In this document: piece after piece, positions 59,996-64,000 of the stretch
How positions within the stretch are numbered: the stretch's first letter is position 1
Layout: each line of letters begins with the position of its first letter
Source: Datisca glomerata
Taxonomy: Eukaryota > Streptophyta > Magnoliopsida > Cucurbitales > Datiscaceae
Length of the DNA: 64,000 bases
Direction of reading: 5' to 3'
Assembly: GCA_003255025.1 (NCBI GenBank)
Contig: QANY01008095.1
Location: 210,555 to 274,554 of the forward strand
The notes under the pieces: model-generated
The model's database searches: none
Seen by the model: the letters and a program-made list of their open reading frames with translations, nothing else
Told to the model about the DNA's origin: nothing
Made by a program: the position numbers and the translations under genes

Positions 59996-60840
59996 ATTTT
60001 TGCTCAAAGTCCCCCTTAAGTCTCGCGTCTATTTTGCCTCATGCGCTTTTTTTACTTTTAACATAAATAAATTTTACATGATTCTTAAAATCTCTTGTTG
60101 TTTTGAGTTTTTAATAGGAGGGGACAATAAATATTGTATTTTAATCCTGCCAAATGTCATATTTCTTAGTGATTGATGTATTAAATTAATTATGATACGT
60201 TTGTAGCATATTAAACGAAACAATGCTACACACATGTAGCATATCCATTGAGCATTATAGTTGGTGTTTCAATTGAAGGGAAAAATTGAAGGGGTGATAT
60301 GAAGTGTTTGGATTCTCTCTCCTCAACAGATTGTGTCTATTGAGATTGCACCAATTTTAAAAAATAAGAAATTATTCTATCCGTAAGGATTTCTTTTGTC
60401 CATAAGTATTAATGTAGATTAATACTTGACAGCTGTCATTTACAAGGGTAATTCAGGGTTCATAGTATAAGTAGAAGGGTAATTTTAGAAATCGAAAGTT
60501 TCTCAGAGATAGTCCCTATTAATATTTAGAGGTTATAAACTATAGATTATAGATAAAAATGAGAAAATAATAAATCTAATCTAACAAAATGATTTGTGAT
60601 CATAGAGTATGTACACTAAAATTTATTAAATATATAGTAAATCCTTAGAAAATCTATTACAATAGAACCTATTAATTTGTATAGCACAATAGCACACTTC
60701 AAAAGATTTTCATTATTATCTATCTAAAATAAAAACTTAACAATATTTAAGATCTCTTTTTCATATAACTGAACAAATAAACAATCTATCAAGTAGGTGA
60801 CAAAAAGATACAAGTTCTAAGAATTTGAAGGAACCTTTGT
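59996..60840. other. AT-rich intergenic DNA
   Basis: Nothing recognised on either strand. Confidence 0.4.
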
Positions 60841-61084
60841 GACAAATTATTTTCCATTCTCGTCCAAAAACACGGTGACAAAAAAGATATAAGTTTTAGA
60901 ATTAGGATTTTTGAGTATTCTATAATATTTTTGGAAAAAAATAATTAAAATACAATACTTTGAAACTAATTCTAAAAGTAAGGTGGAAATGGTACAGGTA
61001 AGATGAATGCATCTTTGCAAAAAATGTTTTCGTGGTGGCGTGACCACAAATGAAGCCACGTAGAATGTGTCTTTTGTAGAAGCC

Positions 61085-61136
61085 GTCTTTATAAAAGACG
61101 CCTTCATTAATAGTAGAAGGTGTCTTTTATAAAGAC
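61085..61136. repeat. hairpin: 21-bp arms, one mismatch, 10-base loop
   Basis: GTCTTTATAAAAGACGCC... (61085-61105) pairs with ...GTGTCTTTTATAAAGAC (61116-61136). Each arm is itself near-palindromic (GTCTTTATAAAAGAC). Similar AAGACGxCTT motifs recur in 61070-61140, as in subterminal repeats of DNA transposons. Confidence 0.85.
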
Positions 61137-61159
61137 GCATTCAACGGTACCTTTAAAAA

Positions 61160-61714
61160 TCGCGGTACAGAAAGCAGAAACAGTCTGCCTTAGCCTCAGC
61201 CCGTGAACAAAAAATCCCTCAGCCCGCGAATACCCTTCCCCGCCGCCGTTCGCCATCAATCGTGGTTGGAGTTTACTGTCATTTCATAGGCATTACACCC
61301 TCTCACTCTTATCTCAGTCTCATTCACAAAACAAAATTCTCAATCTCTCAAATCACTAACAAGAACTCCATAAACCCTAGATATGTTTCTAATTTCTTTG
61401 ATCTTTTAAATTTGTTCTTCAAATCTTTAAATTGTTCATTTTTTATGAATGTTGTATGGATATATTTCATCAATTTTGTAATATATCTCTTTAATCTCTC
61501 TCAAACTCTAGATTTTCATGTGTGTTGGATTCTCAAATTTTAGATGCATTTTCTCAATTATGTGATGGTTAAACTCTTAATTTGTAATTTTTTTATTTAT
61601 GAATGGGTTGATATATTATGAAATTGTAGTTATTAACTTTGAATTTGTAGATTAATTTGTAGAATTTCTAGATCTAGTTCTGAAATTGTTGTGTATTGCT
61701 TAGTAGGTTGACAA
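61160..61714 (+). other. leader region of MULE
   Basis: GC-richer start (CCTTCCCCGCCGCCGTTCGCC near 61240), then CT-rich and AT-rich leader-like sequence up to the ATG at 61715. No terminal inverted repeat was recognised. Confidence 0.35.
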
Positions 61715-62910
61715 ATGGGGAAAAAGTCTATGGTAGTTTTATGTTACATGAATGGTAATGTCGTAAACTGTGCAAATGGAGTTCCTTATGATCAACTTTC
61801 AATGAGGGGAAATGTAATTCATAAAAAAATTACTTTTAACGAGCTATATAATATTTTATGTAAAGCCTTGTCAATTGACCGTCTACATTGGAACTTGAAC
61901 ATAGTTTATCGTTATCCACTTACTCTTGGTGCTGGGTCATTCAACTATGTGGAATTTCTGATACGGAATGATAACGATGCTCACGTGATGTTTACTATTA
62001 TTTCAAATTCCTCCGCCAAATACAATTGAGTTATATTTAACCAAAAATGCTAGAGATGTAGAAGGTCATAGCATAAACTTTTATAATGACAATATGTGTG
62101 GAGTTGAGGTACACGATAATGCAACAATTTCTTCTCCATTCCATGACAATGACATGTATCCTACAGTGCAAGAAAATATATCTAGTAGTAGTTATTTGCC
62201 ACATGAAGATGCAGATGCTCATGACGTTTATGTGAATCCATCAAGCCCTCCACGTAGCTTTTTCTTGGCAGAGTTTGAGGAGATAAATGCTTGTAATGTT
62301 ATTGATGAAGATGATGATCAAGTTGAAGAGGATGATGTTGTGAACCCCTAAGCTGAAATACTCCAGCATGAACCCTCTTCACCATTCCTTGCTCAGTTGG
62401 ATTGGGATGCCGTAAATGCAAAGCTAGATCAGATACCCATCCATCGTAGTGAGATATGGAATGAAACAAATGAATTATACAAATGTTTACATTTTGAAAG
62501 TAAGGCAGACCTTAAGTATGCTTTAAAAAGATATTCGATACTCAGACATCAACATTCTGGTATTTTGCTGCTACTATAGAAGGATTTAGATATTGTAGAC
62601 CAGTCATTCAAATTGATGGCACATTTTTATATGGCAAGTATAAGCATAAGTTGTTGATTGCCACGTCGGTTGATTCAAACGGACATATTTTTCCAATTGC
62701 TTATGCTATAGTTGATGAGGAAACGATAGATAGTTGGTCACGGGTTTTGTATTGCTTGAGCTGTTGCGTTACGCAGAGGGAGAGACTTGTGTTAATATCT
62801 GAATGACATGCTGGTATAAAAGCTGCAATACATAATCAGCAACTTTGGTGGTCAGAACCATTAGGCCATCATCGATATTATTTGAGGCATGTTGCGAGTA
62901 ACTTTAATAC
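61715..62910 (+). pseudogene. MULE (Mutator-like) transposase remnant
   Basis: The N-terminal domain (61715-62029) reads MGKKSMVVLCYMNGNVVNC, ITFNELYNILCKALSIDR and NIVYRYPL, the PB1-like start of plant MuDR-type transposases, then a frameshift. An acidic linker follows (62094-62351, INACNVIDEDDDQVEEDD). The MuDR DNA-binding domain starts about 62455 (NETNELYKCLHFESKADLKY) and breaks off near 62545. The catalytic region resumes at 62583 in another frame: FRYCRPVIQIDGTFLYGKYK with its DDE-type Asp, then SVDSNGHIFPIAYAIVDEE. LISE-stop-HAGI (about 62795-62815) shows the second conserved Asp replaced by Glu next to a stop. Similarity ends with YYLRHVASNFNTN. Inactive. Confidence 0.88.
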
Positions 62911-64000
62911 AAATACAACATGTTTGGGACCTACAAGATTCTCGTGCTTTACATTATCGCCGACATACTGCAGTTGTTCATCGGAACATGCCACTCCATA
63001 GATGTATTATTCCATATTTGATACATGCTGAATTTTATAGAGTTACAAGGGTTGGGTTTATCGCCCCCAACTGACACTTAATCACATCTTTTGTGGAGAG
63101 ATGACATCCTGAAGCACACACACATTTCATATGGTACATGACGAGTGTATTATTAATCTACAAGATATGCAAATACAGTTAGGACTTTCTGTTGATGGGA
63201 TGGCGGTAACGGGTAGTGCACATCGAGATTGGCCAAGGATATGTGAAGTTGTTAGGATTTCGACCATGCTCACGTGATTTATATGGATCACGTTTACTTA
63301 CGACGTGTTTGACTACACATTTTCCCCCATTATCTGATGATCACGACGAGCTTTACGTGCAATGTTATGCACGTGCATATATTCTACAACTTATCAGATG
63401 TACCATTTTGTGATAAGTCAAATATTAAGGTGCATTTGATATTCTTGCCTTTACTAGAAATTTTTACTGAGGCTGGTCAGTATAGTTGGGGTAGTGCATG
63501 CCTTGAATGGTTGTATAGGGAGATGTGCAAAGCCAGCCATAAAATGCTTCTGATATTGATGGCCCACTAGTATTACAGTAATTATGGGCATGTACTGATT
63601 TTCACATTTGGCAACAGTGAGGTTGCAATGGGCGAGACATGATAATGTAGGGAAAGATAGACTTCCAGTGCCACCTCCTCCTTTGAGTATACGGTAAGCC
63701 AACTCATTTGATTATTATATATGTATGTTATCATTTACATGTATTTAACTGTGCAATTTATCTCATAGATAGAGAGACGTTGTAGTCTCACAGAGAGCTC
63801 CACACATGTTCTTGAAGTGTATCGATTTGCATTAGACAGATAAGGTAATACTATGCTTTTTATTTATAACATAGGTAATACTCATATTTTGTTATATTAT
63901 TTATAATATGATTTTTATAGGTTATATGGCAACCTCATAATGATATTATTCATACACTTTCTGAATACTGCATCATGAACGAAGATATATGACGGTTTGT
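62911..64000 (+). pseudogene. plant mobile domain (PMD, aminotransferase-like) remnant, runs off window end
   Basis: Frame pieces: DSRALHYRRHTAVVHRNMPL, IIPYLIHAEFYRVTRVGFIA (62930-63070); THTFHMVHDECIINLQDMQI, LGLSVDGMAVTGS (63115-63220); LSDDHDELYVQCYARAYILQ (63330-63400); KVHLIFLPLLEIFTEAGQYS, WGSACLEWLYREMCKASHK (63425-63545); and WQPHNDIIHTLSEYCIMNED (63925-63985). These are the ordered motifs of the PMD family (MAIN/MAIL1-like and transposon-borne). Stops and frame changes every 100-200 bp indicate decay, although an intron-split reading cannot be excluded near 63700 and 63840. It follows the MULE catalytic domain with no spacer. Confidence 0.85.

Overview
The window is nuclear DNA from a flowering plant, most likely a eudicot. 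Supporting signs are GT-AG introns, a plant laccase, a plastid-type acyl-ACP thioesterase, and dense nested Copia, Gypsy, LINE, hAT, Helitron and MULE remnants in AT-rich DNA. The genus cannot be read from the sequence; a cucurbit is only a guess. No rRNA, tRNA or CRISPR array was seen.

Three host genes are recognisable, all on the minus strand. (1) 691-1191: an intact single-exon RraA-like / HMG-aldolase-like protein. (2) 17046-21804: a FATB-type acyl-ACP thioesterase with six consecutive in-phase exons, separated by a 3.1-kb repeat-filled intron and lacking the final exon. (3) 38445-41590: a complete six-exon laccase (571 aa) with all four copper-binding signatures, of the LAC14/15 type. 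A short signal-peptide-peptidase-like (SPPL) PA-domain remnant lies at 58680-58844.

Layout: 1-2.4 kb, RraA-like gene and its upstream region. 4.2-9.3 kb, complete but dead Copia with LTRs, PBS and PPT. 9.3-12.7 kb, AT-rich, no gene. 12.75-13.5 kb, inverted-repeat element holding a palindrome array. 14.5-15.2 kb, LINE zf-RVT fragment. 15.5-16.7 kb, Gypsy-like LTR remnant next to the broken 3' end of FATB. 17-21.8 kb, FATB-like gene with MITEs in its long intron. 22.4-26.7 kb, minus-strand LINE scrap and decayed Copia. 27.1-37.5 kb, LINE (RT to RNase H) split by a 7.3-kb LTR element (27766-35100), whose left LTR is itself split by a 1.2-kb hAT element. 38.4-41.6 kb, laccase. 42.6-46.9 kb, minus-strand LTR element with two internal satellites and a second hAT MITE. 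46.9-52.1 kb, two more minus-strand Copia remnants. 53.5-56.6 kb, minus-strand Helitron remnant with helicase and RPA-like pieces. 57-61 kb, mostly unassigned. 61.7-64 kb, MULE transposase running into a plant mobile domain (PMD) at the window end.

Three assembly joins (N at 17988, N at 24565, N-run 27530-27609) are each flanked by a direct duplication of 150-270 bp and look like unresolved contig overlaps. I see no wholly new biological system. The best leads are the 3'-truncated FATB gene, the three-level nested insertion with exact target duplications, the MULE-PMD junction and the palindrome array.
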